A stretch of DNA of 64,000 bases from Antedon bifida. Its lineage: Eukaryota > Echinodermata > Crinoidea > Comatulida > Antedonidae. Where the stretch lies: NCBI GenBank assembly GCA_963402885.1, contig OY727095.1, positions 20,093,001 to 20,157,000 of the forward strand. Reading direction: 5' to 3'. Position numbers and translations under genes: made by a program. Shown piece after piece: positions 12,040 through 24,664 of the stretch; positions within the stretch are counted from its first letter, which is position 1, and every line of letters begins with the position of its first letter. The notes below the pieces were generated by a model, which did no database searches, had not been told where the DNA came from, and saw only the letters and a program-made list of their open reading frames with translations.

Positions 12040-12727
12040 TACTAATAGACAAGGTACTTTTATGCTTCGTTTATTCATGGTTAAGCTTGCCTTACGAAAA
12101 CGAACGAGCGCTAGAGAGTAGTAGTAGAGTCAGTGGTGATGTATCGCAACTATACATACCAGCCAATCCCGGATCAGGGATCGCAGTTTTCATTCAATTA
12201 GGCCCAGTGATTGGATGTGATGTGGATGACATAGTCACTAGCCAATCACCAATTTAAATATAATCACATCGATAATTAAGGAGATTTATGAAGAAACCAC
12301 TTCTTAGCCATATATTAAAAACACGTTTGTTGTACGTGAGTACACAGGACACGGTAACAACATGGTCAAATGCACAATTTAATTTTCTATAGATTAACGC
12401 AATTTTTAATGGCAGCAGGTGGAAGGCCAATATGATAATTCAAATATAAAAATTGCATATTTTATTAATATTACCAACTACTTAAAATTACCTGTCATAA
12501 GAAAGTGAACTTTTCGTATTCCGATTGTGATGAAATCAATAGTAAAATTATTAATAATAATAATAATATAGGCTAGGTCTATTATTAGGGAGTCCGAGAG
12601 GCACGCGTCCCAGAGCAGTATTTTGCTTGCCAAGATTCAACTACGATACGTTACTATGCGCGCAATTTCTTTGACGTGCTATTTTTCTTCACTATGCCTA
12701 GTAAACAATTTTTGATTATCAATTACT
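12040..12727. other. No gene seen
   Basis: AT-rich DNA with an AATAAT run near 12550. No coding signal. Confidence 0.5.
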
Positions 12728-13317
12728 ATGAAAAAATGGCTTTGGTGTCTAATTATTTATAATAATAATTGTAGGCTACGATCTAATAATATAAATTTAT
12801 GGCGAAGCCTAAGAAACAAAGTAAAGTATGAAATTAACAAAGCTAAAGAGAAACATTATAAGGATAATATAGAAGGACTAAAAAATGCACAACCCGGTAA
12901 ATGGAATAAAAAAATTAAAAACATTACAGGATATAACAATAAGTCAGACAATGTTAAATTAAATAATTATGGTGAATCTGTTGAAGAACAGGCTGAACAA
13001 ATTAATGTTTTCATCAGACCAATGAAATTGAGAGGTTGCAAAAGCGAGCATGCAAAATTATACTTGGCCAGGACTATGAGAGCTATGATACGGCACTTAC
13101 TCAACTTAAAATTACCAGCCTTGCTGAATGTAGAGAAAAATTAACATTAAAATTTGGAGAAGGTATCCTTAAGTCAGAGAGACATCGTAATATGCTGCCT
13201 GCTGAAAGACCTAATATATCTAGATTACGTAACCCCAATAGATTTACATTACCTAAAATAAAAACTAACCGATATAAAAATTCAACAATTCCCAAACAAT
13301 TTAAATTCTTCCTGTGA
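12728..13317 (+). pseudogene. Internally deleted non-LTR retrotransposon
   Basis: Two overlapping frames carry opposite parts of one LINE protein. The first (12728-about 13015) is the lysine-rich linker before the reverse transcriptase, with LRNKVKYEINKAKEKHY. The second (13036-13317) is the post-RT segment, with KRACKIILGQDYESYDTAL and LKFGEGILKSERH. The reverse transcriptase itself is missing, so the parts were joined by a deletion near 13015-13036. The C-terminal part resembles the minus-strand fragment at 55838-56626, so both belong to one family distinct from the LINE at 5-8 kb. Confidence 0.75.
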
Positions 13318-13341
13318 AAAATTAAATTAAAAAAAATATAT

Positions 13342-13740
13342 AATGAATGATTGTGCAATATTACCGCCTAAAATAATCAAATGAAGAGCACTGCAGACAA
13401 CGTTTAATATTAATATATACTGTAAATTTTTTTTTTGTATTTGTATTTTCCGAAATTTAATATATTTTTGTAGATTTTTAATGTTGTGAATATTTTAGTG
13501 AATAATTGTGCAATATTGCCACCTATACTAAAAGATAATAATAATAATCAAATAAAGAACAGTGCAGATAGGTTTTAGTATATTATAATGTAAATTTTTC
13601 GTTTTTTTAAATAAAAGTGCAATTGTATTTTCAAAAATTTTGTATATATTTTAAGATTCTTAATATTTTAAATTTTAGTGAATAATTGTGAAATTTTGTA
13701 ATTGTATTTTCCGAATTTATTATTGTAGTTTTTATAGATT
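13342..13740 (+). repeat. About 160-bp tandem repeat in the LINE 3' region
   Basis: Three diverged units begin GAATRATTGTG at about 13342, 13499 and 13679. The first two share AATATTRCCRCCTA, AATAAWGARCASTGCAGA and a T-rich tract. Directly repeated 3' regions are common in some LINE families. Confidence 0.65.
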
Positions 13741-14877
13741 TCATTTCAATATTTTTTATTGTAATACAAACGTTATTAGCTATGTGCTATTGTTTTTGTA
13801 ATTTTATATATACCGTAATAAATACTTCGTAGGCTACGTTCAGAGAACAATGACCTACGATCTACCTAAAGCCTAGAATTTCTTACGATTGCGTCGTTTT
13901 TTCATTGGAAATTGAAACAAACAATGTACTGTTCGCTAATTAAAATCCTAATCTAAAGCTAGAAGACGTCAATTTTTGTAGCCGTCCTACACATCGGTTA
14001 TCCTAATTTGGCCGACGAGACGACATCGGGCATGTGGCCTTCAGCTCACGCAGAGAGTTTTGGCGGCCTACACTATAAATGATTTAATCCTACCTTGGGT
14101 TAGTGAATTATAAAAACGACACCTAGGCTAGGACACCAACAAAATATATGCAAAATAAATATATATTCCCTTTTAAGATTTAACATAGGCCTTTTAAATA
14201 ATTATTACGACATGTGTAAAGAAAAAGGCCTGACCAGAATTTGGAGGGGAAAAAAATCGTGGGAACAGTTTAGAGCAGGAGAGTACTGTTTTGTAGCCAC
14301 TCCTCGTACCGAGTTAAAAAAAACATGAGAGGTTGCGGTAAAACAGACAGTATCGCGTTTCATGCCATGTGGCCAAAAAAAAACTAGGTCTGTATTAATT
14401 ACGGTCTTCTGTCGGCAGTCTCTTTGAGCGACCGACTGAACGTTCTGATACTATATTTAGAATTAATTTTTTACGATCTGGACGTTCTCTACATTATTTT
14501 TATTAGTTGGCCTAGTTCATTGTGTTGGATCGTGTCTCTACGTTTACATCGTGGGAAATTTATATTTATATACGCCGTTGAGTAAACACGCACAAAGGAA
14601 ACGATTAAATTTATAAAATATTATATATTTCTTATTAATTTACAACTTGGTCCTCCGCCAGTCAAAATTAATTTTCACACCTTGTTACTTCACTAAAGAA
14701 CATCGTAGGGTTGTTTATTAAAGTTACGAACTCCCTACGAAGTTCAGAACGTAGCTCATTGAAAGTTGTTTATTAAGGTTTTACGAAGCTAAACAATGTA
14801 ACCTACGAAGCCAAAAACGTAGCCTACGTTCTATCTACGAAGCTACTTCGTAGGAAAATTGCAGTATTTTCTTTCTG
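13741..14877. repeat. Gene-free; words of CTACGAAG in both orientations
   Basis: CTTCGTAGGCTACGTTC near 13825 and CTACGTTCTATCTACGAAG near 14825 frame about 1 kb. Further ACGAAG and CTACGAAG words occur at 14730-14845. This may be a degraded TIR element, but the ends are too diverged to define a boundary. No gene seen. Confidence 0.4.
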
Positions 14878-15150
14878 TACTGTATAAATACGTTATTTCA
14901 AGTATCAACATCCATATATTATTTTGTTTACATTTAATTTTAACTATGTTATTTTAGGCCTATGTAACGTGTGCTTGAGACTATGCCTAGCTAGTGCGAC
15001 TTGGAAAAAATATAAGAAGCAATAATACGTTATTTCAAGTACGTAATCCATATATTATTTTGTTTATATTTAGTTTTTACTATGTTATATTGGGCCTATG
15101 TAACACGATGCTAGAGACTTGGCCAGTCCCAATGAAAACAATGGAAGCCG
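14878..15150 (+). repeat. Tandem dimer repeat R2, copy A
   Basis: Two units of about 130 bp each contain CGTTATTTCAAGTA, CATATATTATTTTGTTTA and CTATGTTAT..GGCCTATGTAAC. The same dimer lies inverted at 60655-60935. It directly abuts the left end of the 63-bp satellite. Confidence 0.8.
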
Positions 15151-15159
15151 TATATGCCT

Positions 15160-15418
15160 CACACAGCAAAATTCTGATTCTTGTTTTAAGAAAAAAAAAA
15201 CTTGTTTCAAGCAAAAGATTTCTTGAAACAAGTAAATTTTGACTTGTCCGTATTTCAATACTTTTTTGCTTACCAAGAATCGTAAAATTCTTAACAAGAA
15301 TCACACAAATTCTTATCAAGAAAATTATTCTTACCAAGAAATAATACTTTAAGAACAATATTCTTACCAAGAATTTAATTGGTTTTTTCATTCTTGTTTT
15401 AAGCAGTATCTGTCTTAA
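15160..15418 (+). repeat. Left remnant of the AAGAATTCTTG array
   Basis: Starts with CACAGCAAAATTCTGATTC and continues as irregular CTTGTTTCAAGCA and TTCTTACCAAGAA words up to the TTAA at 15415-15418 where the piggyBac element begins. The same array resumes at 27083. The CACAGCAAAATT terminus recurs in inverse orientation at the right end of the array at 53394-54397. Confidence 0.75.
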
Positions 15419-16009
15419 CACTTTGACTGCCAGGGCTTTTTAACGTTAGTAACTGCCATCGCCAGTATTTATAGCAAAAATTCAAAGTTTTTACAAGCTC
15501 CTTGAGAGTACGTATGTGATCAGATTTATATGTAAAAAACACTAAAAGAACGACAAACATTTCAGCTTTACATTGGTACCAATCTCGATATTCAAATCAA
15601 AATATATCAATCGTAATTGTAAAGTAAATTCTACCCACTTTTGGCGTTTTACGCAGTTTCGCACAACAAAGCCGAGTTATTCGCGATTTCGTGCAGGACG
15701 TCATGAATTACCCCGACCCGCCGCTGCACAATATGAAAACCAAAAACACACACTCACAGCGCGGAGAGGCGGAGCGGCGGCGATTTATCCACACACAAAC
15801 AGCGTGGAGTAAAACACTACTTACAAAAACGTAAACATGGCACAGCTAGGCCTAGGTCTAAACAAATCGCCAGCTTCATATACTTGTATTATATTTTATA
15901 AATCTTATTTCATAATATCGCAAAATAAAGAATCCACACCAGGTCTAGTCAGCACGGCCTAGTTCATTTATTTAGGCCTACAACTTTATACTGTATTATT
16001 CCGTAGTAC

Positions 16010-16090
16010 TAGGCCTAGCCTACGGGCTAGTCTGCCTAGGCCTAGCCTACGGGCTAGTCTGCCTAGGCCTAGCCTACGGGCTAGTCTGCC
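16010..16090 (+). repeat. 27-bp unit repeated three times
   Basis: TAGGCCTAGCCTACGGGCTA.. is repeated three times without visible change, so the duplication is recent. Each unit contains TAGGCCTA. Confidence 0.9.
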
Positions 16091-16326
16091 TTTTGTTGAC
16101 CCCGAAGGTAAAATTCCAATGCCAACCATAAAAGGTTCTTTCAGTGAAAATCGTCTTTCTGTGATACTAGCAAACTACTGATACATGATGGAATAAGACC
16201 AGAATAAATGAAAAAAATACCTCATTTTTAATTCAGATAATGCAATATTTTCCTATTTAAACTCAGCACCCTCCTAGGCCTAACTCTACATTAATTACAT
16301 CTGCATACATAGATATACTGAATACT

Positions 16327-16740
16327 ATTAGTTACACCCTCCTTGTTTACGGAATACGGGAAATATCTACATTCTGGTTCCATATTCCATGAGGCCGAAG
16401 ACCGAATGGAATATGGAACCAGAACGTAGATATTTCCCGTATTCCGTAACAAGCAGGGTGCAACGATTTTATCTCTTAGTGTACACATAACCAATTTTGA
16501 CCAAGAGACGTGTTCATATTCGATGGTTGAAATCACAACTACGCATGCGCTCAACGATAAAAATACAATACATAAATAACGCGCGCGTAGAAACATCAAA
16601 CAGGTAATACGGGATATATTACCCTTCTGATCCGCTTGACTAAGTAAATGGGCGTAATACAGAAATATATCTCATACATATTGACCAATCGGATTACAGA
16701 ATTCATGTACACTAAGAGATAATCGGGTATATCCCACCTC
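16327..16740. repeat. Foldback element with a long hairpin
   Basis: Arms of about 60 bp (16330-16392 and 16405-16463) containing ACGGAATACGGGAAATATCT pair almost perfectly around a 15-base loop. Further out, TTATCTCTTAGTGTACA at about 16469 pairs with TGTACACTAAGAGATAA at about 16705. A minus-strand open frame at 16291-16599 is an effect of the structure. Probably a foldback MITE inside the piggyBac 3' region. Confidence 0.7.
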
Positions 16741-18799
16741 CCACTTATTTTTTACATCCGATTTTATGAACCATAGTCTAATCTACAGTCTCGCTTCAAA
16801 AAGTAAAAAGGAGTGGGAATTACACCAAACGATACGGTATAATCTATGTATACAAATCTATAATAATAATAATAATAGTAATAAATAATAGTAATTATAA
16901 TAGTAACATAAAAAGAACAGTATAATTAACAATTTACAAAAGAACAGAATTCAATTTTTGATGTGGTCACCAGAAACCAAGAACGTCACTAAAAAATATG
17001 AAAATTTCATAAAATTATATAATAAATATTGAAAAATGAATATGGAAACACAGCAAGAGCTAACCTGACTACATGAGACTGGCTAATGGTTTTTTAAAAT
17101 TTTTTTTTTTACTTTTTTTTTAAATTTTCAATATATTTTTGTGAAACAACTGTACCTTTTATGATCTACAATTTACTTACCTTAATATTCTACTGTATTT
17201 TATCACTTTCTAATATTGATTTATATTTTTTCATACTTCAAAGGGAGAATTTATTTGATCAAACATACCTATAACAATTAATTACACCTCATACACTGAA
17301 TCAGTAATATTTTCTTAGTGAGAGGTAGTTGGTGAAGCATGCACCTTTGTGAAGGGCATGTTGCATGATCCACAGACATATCTTGTCTCACTTCTTAGAC
17401 CCTTCTTTTTACAGACTCTGCATACTCGTGTGTGATAAAGCTTATTTCCATTTCCAACTATCAGTTTAAGCGAGTGGTTACGCATAATACCATCTAGTCG
17501 TGTTACAGGGTCGTTTGTAGGCGTTCGAGGAGTACAATATTTCCTTCTTCGTCTTCCATATTTACCATGGACCTAATCACACTTGTAATGAAATCAGATA
17601 GTGATTTGCATTCTGGACTTTGAAGTTTGCATTTGTACAAAACATATGCGTTGTACATTGCGATTTGCAAAATATAAAAAAAAAACTTCTTCGTCCACTT
17701 GACCGACTTTCTGGTAAATGGATAATATCCAATGCACTGGTCCATCTTGTCTACACCATTCATATATGTGTTGTAAAGTGTAATGCAGGTTGGCTTCATC
17801 TTGGCTATTCGACCCCCCGGTACCCCTCTTTGCTTCACATTTACCTCCACCATACCATTTTCTCCTATTGTCGTGATAGCCTTCACAACATGTTTATCAC
17901 GCCAGGCAACACACAACACGTTCTCTTTGTGCAACGCAATAACATCGCCCACTTGCATATTGCTTGTACTGGCGTTGTGTGTGCCGCACACATGGGTTCC
18001 TAATTCTAAAAGTCTCTTTGATAATCTTACAGAGTTGTAGAGGTTGTCCATAAACAGATGATACCCTTTATTTGTTAGGTTACCAAGCAGAGTAAGAATG
18101 GTTTCCTCGAGAGAAGCGGCAACTCCACAATAAGTCTTAAGCTGCCAGCAGTAGCTTGTGGCTGAATCCGTTAAGACATACGACTTAATTCCGTACTTGA
18201 TCGGTTTCTCTTTATTGTAAACCTTAAAACCTAATCGGCCTCGCCACGACAACATCCCTTCGTCTATTGATATATTTTGGCCAGGAGTGTATAGCTCTCG
18301 AAATTTGGTCAGCATGTGGTCCAAGATAGGCCTGACTTTATAAAGCCTGTCTGTGCAATCTGGTGGGCGTTGGCTGTTATCGTTAAAGTGGAAATATGAA
18401 AGAATAATTTCAAAGCGATTTCTCGACATTACCTTACTGAACATTGGGGTTAAAATGAGTTCGTCAGTGGACCAATATTGCTGGAGCTCTGGTTTTGTAA
18501 TGATGACAGTTAGGAACATAAGTCCAAGAAACTTCCTTACATCTTGGACACTAACTGGTCTCCATGCCTTGGAGCGTGAATGTTCCTTCTGTGCATTAAG
18601 ACGTTGTTGTTCGATGCTTTGATCAGCGTACAGATTGGTCTGATCTACAAGTTTCAGGACAAATTCATCTGTCAAGAAAAGTTCAAAAAATCTGATTGGC
18701 TCATCACTTTCTATATTTACAGAATCTGTTGGCCCTGGTACAGAAGTGAACGGGATATATAATGGTTGCCAGTTGTTAGCTTCCCAATCACATCTTGTC

Positions 18800-20345
18800 C
18801 ACCCATGGCACCACGTCCTCCTCGCCCCACGACGTCCTCCTCGCCCACCGCGTCCTCCTCGCCCACCGCGTCCTCCTCGCCCACCACGTCCTCCTCACCC
18901 ACCGCGTCCTCCTCTGCCAACATGTCCCACTCCTGCATTGTGTCCTCCTCTTCCGCCACGTCCACCTCTGGCACCACGTCCATCTCTAACATTACGTACC
19001 CCTCTTGCAACATGCCCTCCTCTGCCACCTCGTCCATCTCTGGCATCCTGTCCCTCTCTTGCAACATGCCCTCCTCTGCCACCTCGTCCATCTCTGGCAT
19101 CCTGTCCCTCTCTTGCAACATGCCCTCCTCTGCCACCTCGTCCATCTCTGGCATCCTGTCCCTCTCTTGCAACATGCCCTCCTCTGCCACCTCGTCCATC
19201 TCTGGCATCCTGTCCCTCTCTTGCAACATGCCCTCCTCTGCCACCTCGTCCATCTCTGGCATCCTGTCCCTCTCTTGCAACATGTCCTCCTCTGCCACCT
19301 CGTCCATCTCTGGCATCCTGTCCCTCTCTTGCAACATGTCCTCCTCTGCCACCTCGTCCATCTCTGGCATCCTGTCCCTCTCTTGCAACATGTCCTCCTC
19401 TGCCACCTCGTCCATCTCTGGCATCCTGTCCCTCTCTTGCAACATGCCCTCCTCTGCCACCTCGTCCATCTCTGGCATCCTGTCCCTCTCTTGCAACATG
19501 CCCTCCTCTGCCACCTCGTCCATCTCTGGCATCCTGTCCCTCTCTTGCAACATGCCCTCCTCTGCCACCTCGTCCATCTCTGGCATCCTGTCCCTCTCTT
19601 GCAACATGCCCTCCTCTGCCACCTCGTCCATCTCTGGCATCCTGTCCCTCTCTTGCAACATGCCCTCCTCTGCCACCTCGTCCATCTCTGGCATCCTGTC
19701 CCTCTCTTGCAACATGCCCTCCTCTGCCACCTCGTCCATCTCTGGCATCCTGTCCCTCTCTTGCAACATGCCCTCCTCTGCCACCTCGTCCATCTCTGGC
19801 ATCCTGTCCCTCTCTTGCAACATGCCCTCCTCTGCCACCTCGTCCATCTCTGGCATCCTGTCCCTCTCTTGCAACATGCCCTCCTCTGCCACCTCGTCCA
19901 TCTCTGGCATCCTGTCCCTCTCTTGCAACATGCCCTCCTCTGCCACCTCGTCCATCTCTGGCATCCTGTCCCTCTCTTGCAACATGCCCTCCTCTGCCAC
20001 CTCGTCCATCTCTGGCATCCTGTCCCTCTCTTGCAACATGTCCTCCTCTGCCACCTCGTCCATCTCTGGCATCCTGTCCCTCTCTTGCAACATGCCCTCC
20101 TCTGCCACCTCGTCCATCTCTGGCATCCTGTCCCTCTCTTGCAACATGTCCTCCTCTGCCACCTCGTCCATCTCTGGCATCCTGTCCCTCTCTTGCAACA
20201 TGCCCTCCTCTGCCACCTCGTCCATCTCTGGCATCCTGTCCCTCTCTTGCAACATGCCCTCCTCTGCCACCTCGTCCATCTCTGGCATCCTAACCCTCTC
20301 TTGCAACATGTCCTCCTCTGCCACCACGTCCACCTCTAGCATCGC
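18800..20345 (-). repeat. 54-bp GC-rich minisatellite in the transposase exon
   Basis: About 23 near-identical 54-bp units occupy about 19030-20290, with degenerate RGG-coding units on both sides. The plus strand is pyrimidine-rich. Because 54 is a multiple of 3, several frames on both strands stay open for over 400 codons. The frame continuous with the conserved transposase domain reads ARDGRGGRGGHVARERQD per unit. The acidic frame MPEMDEVAEEGMLQERDR is not joined to the transposase and is probably a shadow. Units differ mainly at one C/T site (GCCCTCC or GTCCTCC). Confidence 0.85.
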
Positions 20346-20514
20346 GTCCCCTTCTGGCAACGCGTCCTAATCTGCCATCACCTCTACCTCTTGCATTGTA
20401 TACGCCTCTTGCAACACGTCCCCCTCTGGCAACACGTCCTCCTCTAGCACCAAGTTTGTTTAAAATTGGGGACCTACTGCGGGATGAATCGCTGTCGATA
20501 TCCTCTTCATCTAC

Positions 20515-21135
20515 CTATTGAGAATATAAGTGCCAAACTCAATAAATATTATGTGTGTAAAATATACAAATTCATTTTATTTTATTCATAGCAAAATGTA
20601 CATCATGATTCATAATTTAATTTTCATTTTTTTGTGTGATTATTTGAAATTGTTGTATGTAAATAAATATTTAATAAATAAAAGTACTTACTGTACATCA
20701 TATTCTAATGTACACCATATTCTAATGTACACCATGATTCCTCACACATGATCACGCATTGTGAATAATAAAAATTAAAAAATATTTTAGTAAAAATAAA
20801 ACAAATGAAACATATTATGTCTACAATTCAGGAGTGGATCCAGGATTTTTTAATGGGGCAGCGCTAACATGTAACATTCATAGTCTCTCAAAAATAGGTA
20901 CCAAATAATAATTCATAATTTTATTTTAGCTGTCAAAAGCGAGGAATGCATGAGTCAAGAACTATCACCTAGATCCGACAATTGCATTATGTTATATTAC
21001 TAATGTTACATTACTATATGTTATATAAAATATGTACTTACATTTTATTCCAATGCACATCATGATTCCATCTCACAATAATAACAAATAAAATATTGTT
21101 ATAGAAAAGAATAACACAAAAACAACATATTATTA
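20515..21135. other. Intron, no gene seen
   Basis: AT-rich intron of the piggyBac gene, with three TGTACAYCAT words at 20690-20735. No coding signal. Confidence 0.5.
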
Positions 21136-21370
21136 TTGTACTTTTTGTTATTATTATTATACTTTTTGTTATTATTATTATACTTTTTGTTATTATTATT
21201 ATTATACTTTTTGTTATTATTATTATACTTTTTGTTATTATTATACTTTTTGTTATTATTATTATTATTATACTTTTTGTTATTATTATTATACTTTTTG
21301 TTATTATTATTATACTTTTTGTTATTATTATTATACTTTTTGTTATTATTATTATACTTTTTGTTATTAC
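21136..21370 (+). repeat. TACTTTTTG(TTA)n minisatellite
   Basis: About 13 units of TACTTTTTGTTATTATTAT with a variable number of TTA triplets. The leucine-rich open frame across it is a consequence of the repeat. Confidence 0.9.
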
Positions 21371-21478
21371 TGTATTTTAAGTTTAAAAAAAAAAACGGTT
21401 GAGTTTACCAACATTGTGATAAATATACTTTGATTGTAAAAACAAAAGTAATTTTGTGTAAATAAATACTCTACTTAC

Positions 21479-21592
21479 ATCATATTCCATTTCCAAACTA
21501 CCTCCTTCATTTACATCTTCTTCTTCTTGTTCAACAACAACAACAACACCGCCACTGTCTGAATCATCGTTTTCTGCTGTACCACGATCCTC
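21479..21592 (-). pseudogene. piggyBac acidic exon, copy 3
   Basis: 114 bases, phase 0 on both sides, bounded by CAACAG and GTAAGT. The peptide starts EDRGTAENDDSDSGG and ends EGGSLEMEYD. It is homologous to the exons at 24914-25006 and 25940-26047, so the transposase N-terminus has grown by exon duplication. It contains a GTT run encoding five valines. Confidence 0.7.
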
Positions 21593-21756
21593 CTGTTGAG
21601 GATATATTTTAATATGTGTGTAAGATAGGCTACCCTACGTACTAGTAGGATGACTAACAAATTGCATATTCTCATCTCATTCAATTTTAGGCAAATTGCC
21701 AAGGATAACCATAAGTGAACTCAATCACTGTCCTTCTCTCAAAGGTGGCTCTCCTG

Positions 21757-21920
21757 TTCACAGGACAAACATATACACAAGATGCTCTACAAAAACAAAG
21801 ACTTATTACACGTCTTTGGGAGTGGAGTTGCAAATAGTCATGAGAAAAAATCCTGACTTGAACCCAGGACCCTTAGATTGGTAGTCAAGCATCATAACCA
21901 TCAAGCCACAACTCCACTCC
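21757..21920 (-). mobile_element. tRNA-derived SINE, second copy
   Basis: Inverse orientation to the copy at 11783-12039. It shares the tRNA-like head (GTGGAGTTGTGGCTTGATGG), box B GGGTTCAAGTC, and the body through AAGACTTATTAC and TGTATATGTTTGT. The two copies part ways after GTGAAC, so this copy has a different 3' part or is truncated. Confidence 0.8.
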
Positions 21921-21954
21921 AATTTCCTCTTGTATGCATTGTGAATAACAAATA

Positions 21955-24565
21955 AAACTAGATTTGAACTCGTCACTACGGACGAGTTAGGTTATCTGCA
22001 GCCCAAAAGCCACGTGCACGTCATACGTTAGAATATTACGCACAGAAAAACAATTATGCTATTGAAAAAAATGTTAGTGCGCTCTCTATTTTGCGTCACG
22101 TCAAAGTATATACAGTATACACTATATACTGTATACGTACTACATACAGTTCAGAATAGGTGAAAATTTAGTGACCAAAGTTAATGACGCTTTTGACCAT
22201 GATGACGTCATCACAATTTTAAAAATGGTAAATCATGTGAAAGATAATTGACAATATAAAAAAATGGAGGGCAATAGAATACGGATAATTGGAGATGCGC
22301 TCTATTAAATGTGATGAGCTATGACGAAAGAGACAAAAATCCTATATTTTATATTCGAGTGGCCATACGATGACGTCACAATGTCCGGTTAGCTATATCG
22401 ATTCATTATTCAATATCTACAACTTATCAACTTCCAGAATCTGTAATTAAAAAAAATTTCCCCACGTAGTTTAGAATCTATGACTTTTTTAAAAAAGGCA
22501 TAATTTTCACGAATTTTTGAACTTTTTTATGAAAAACGCGCGCGAATTGTCCAATTCTACGAGCTCGTATGACATGATTTTAAGTCAAAATTGTTTGAAA
22601 GTTGGTAAAATTACTAGAAAAGGCTGGAAAAACAAAAATCAAGCAAAAAAAAGGTGTTTTTGCGCTAAGTGCGCACACACGCGTAAAAAAATTGCGCGCG
22701 CGTGGGAATTTTTGACATGCTTAAAATGCCATGAAACGCGTAGAAAGTTGATTAGAAATTGATTTTTCGCATTTTTAAATTTTAAACGGGCGTGCGCGCG
22801 TAACTTTTTGTGAAACATGCCATTTTTAATCCATAGAAAGTTTGCGCTTGATATGACTTAAATTTTCACTAAGTTTCAAAACAAAATGACTTCTAGTTTT
22901 TAATCTATGATCAATCATTGAAATTCATAAAATGGCGCGTAAGTCACGTTGCGCAACTCTAAAATCATAAAACGAAGTTTCTTGCACATCTACAGCTACA
23001 GGTCAATCTTATGAAAAATTATACAATCATATGTTGCCCAGAGATATGCGACCAACAAAATTCGTGGAAAGAAAATAGAAAAAAAAAGAGAAAAAAAAAA
23101 ACTAGACATGAAACTCGTCACTTTGACGAGTTAGTTATCCGCACAACGACAAACGCCACGTGCACGTCATACGTTGGAATATTGCACACAGATAAAGATT
23201 ATGGCATTATGACAAGAACTGAAGAATATGATATGCTGTTAGTGCTGAATTCTGTCAATTTGTGTCATATAGTATATACATGCAAAGAGTATAATCTGTA
23301 TACATATTACATACAGTGTAGAATAGGTGAAATTACGGGGCCCGCCATTTATTCCAATTTTTAACATGGCGACGGTATCAAAATGAAACACTTAAATAGC
23401 AATTTCTGGAGGAAATTATCTCAGGAACAACATATTAACGTGTAGAAGAAATTTGAATACGTAAAATATAGATGCGCACCCTTTTAAATGTGATGAACTA
23501 TTACGCAAAATATGAAAATACAACTTTTTTTATTCAACTGGCCATATGATGACGTCACAACATCCGATTGGCAAAATGTTTACATGAATTCGTATCTACA
23601 ATCTAATAGCCTCCAGAAAACGTTTTAATCGTGATTATCACATTTTATTCTTACGAGCTATTACAGATTAAAATTTACTGTAAAGATGAAATTAATGACC
23701 CACGTAATTAACATTTTTAGGCATGATGACGTCATAAAAATTAAAATATTTTTATCTCATGCTAAAGAAAGTTGATTGACCTACACAATATATAAATTTA
23801 GGAGAAAAAGGAATACAGATAAGCATGATGCGCTCCATTGAATGTGATGAGCAATAACGAAAGAGACAAAAATCCTATATTTTACATTCGTGTGGCCATA
23901 CGATGACGTCACAATGTTTTTTTAGCCTTATCGATGCATGATCCGATATCTACAACTCATCAACTTCTAGATTTTGTAATAAAAATAAACGGTTCACGGT
24001 TTACTTTAGAAACTATGACTGTTTAAAAAAAGACATAATTTTGACGATTTTTTAAGCTTTTTCATAAAAAACGCGCACGAATTGTCTAATTCAACGTGTT
24101 CGTATGGCGTTATTTAAACTGGAAAAGGTCTAAATTGTTTTCAAAATTACTAGGAAAGACTTGAAAAATATAATTCAAGAGAAAAAAATATGTTTTTAAC
24201 GCTACGTGCGCACCGCGTGCGTAAAAAATTGCGCGCCCGTGGGAATTTTTGACATGCTCAAAATGACAAGAAACGCATAAAAAGTTGATTAGAAATTAAT
24301 TTTGCGCATTTTGAAATTTTAAATGCGCGTGCGCGCGTAACTTCTTGTGAAACATGCCATTTTTAATCCGTAGAAAGTTTGCCCCTGATATGACTTAAAT
24401 TTTGTCAAAGTGTCAATACTAAATGACTTTTGGTTTTTAATCTATAATCAATCATTGAAATTCATAAAATTGCGCGTAAGTCACGTTGCGCAACTATGAC
24501 GTCATTCAAAAATAGGAGGTGCACAACTTCACGTAAATGCCCATATGTTGTCAAAGTTATGAAAT
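21955..24565 (+). repeat. Large direct duplication R3, two diverged units
   Basis: Unit 1 (about 21955-22995) and unit 2 (about 23098-24565) both start ACTAGAY.TGAA.CTCGTCAC..GACGAGTTAG and share CACGTGCACGTCATACGTT. Both contain GTGGCCATACGATGACGTCA, CGCGCG-rich stretches, and an ending with GCGTAAGTCACGTTGCGCAAC. Unit 2 is longer by about 400 bases and has an extra GATGACGTCACAA block near 23550. Open frames at 22517-22762 and 23011-23364 lack motifs. Probably a mobile element of unknown class. Confidence 0.7.
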
Positions 24566-24664
24566 GTTATGTTTACACATTTTAGAGAAACGTGACTCAC
24601 AAAAAGGAAGGAAGGATCCAAGAATAATACAGAAAAAAACTATTGATCCCATACAATAACAAGG

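Noticed and set aside
18717-20360. A 547-residue acidic repeat protein on the minus strand
   Set aside because: The frame is not joined to the conserved transposase domain. The RGG frame, which has piggyBac-typical sequence on both sides, fits better. A 54-bp repeat keeps several frames open by default.
18746-20370. Proline-, serine- and leucine/histidine-rich proteins on the plus strand
   Set aside because: Three plus-strand frames are open only because the unit is 54 bp without stops. They have no domains and lie opposite the transposase exon.
21136-21402. A leucine-rich membrane protein
   Set aside because: Translation of the TACTTTTTGTTATTATTAT minisatellite.
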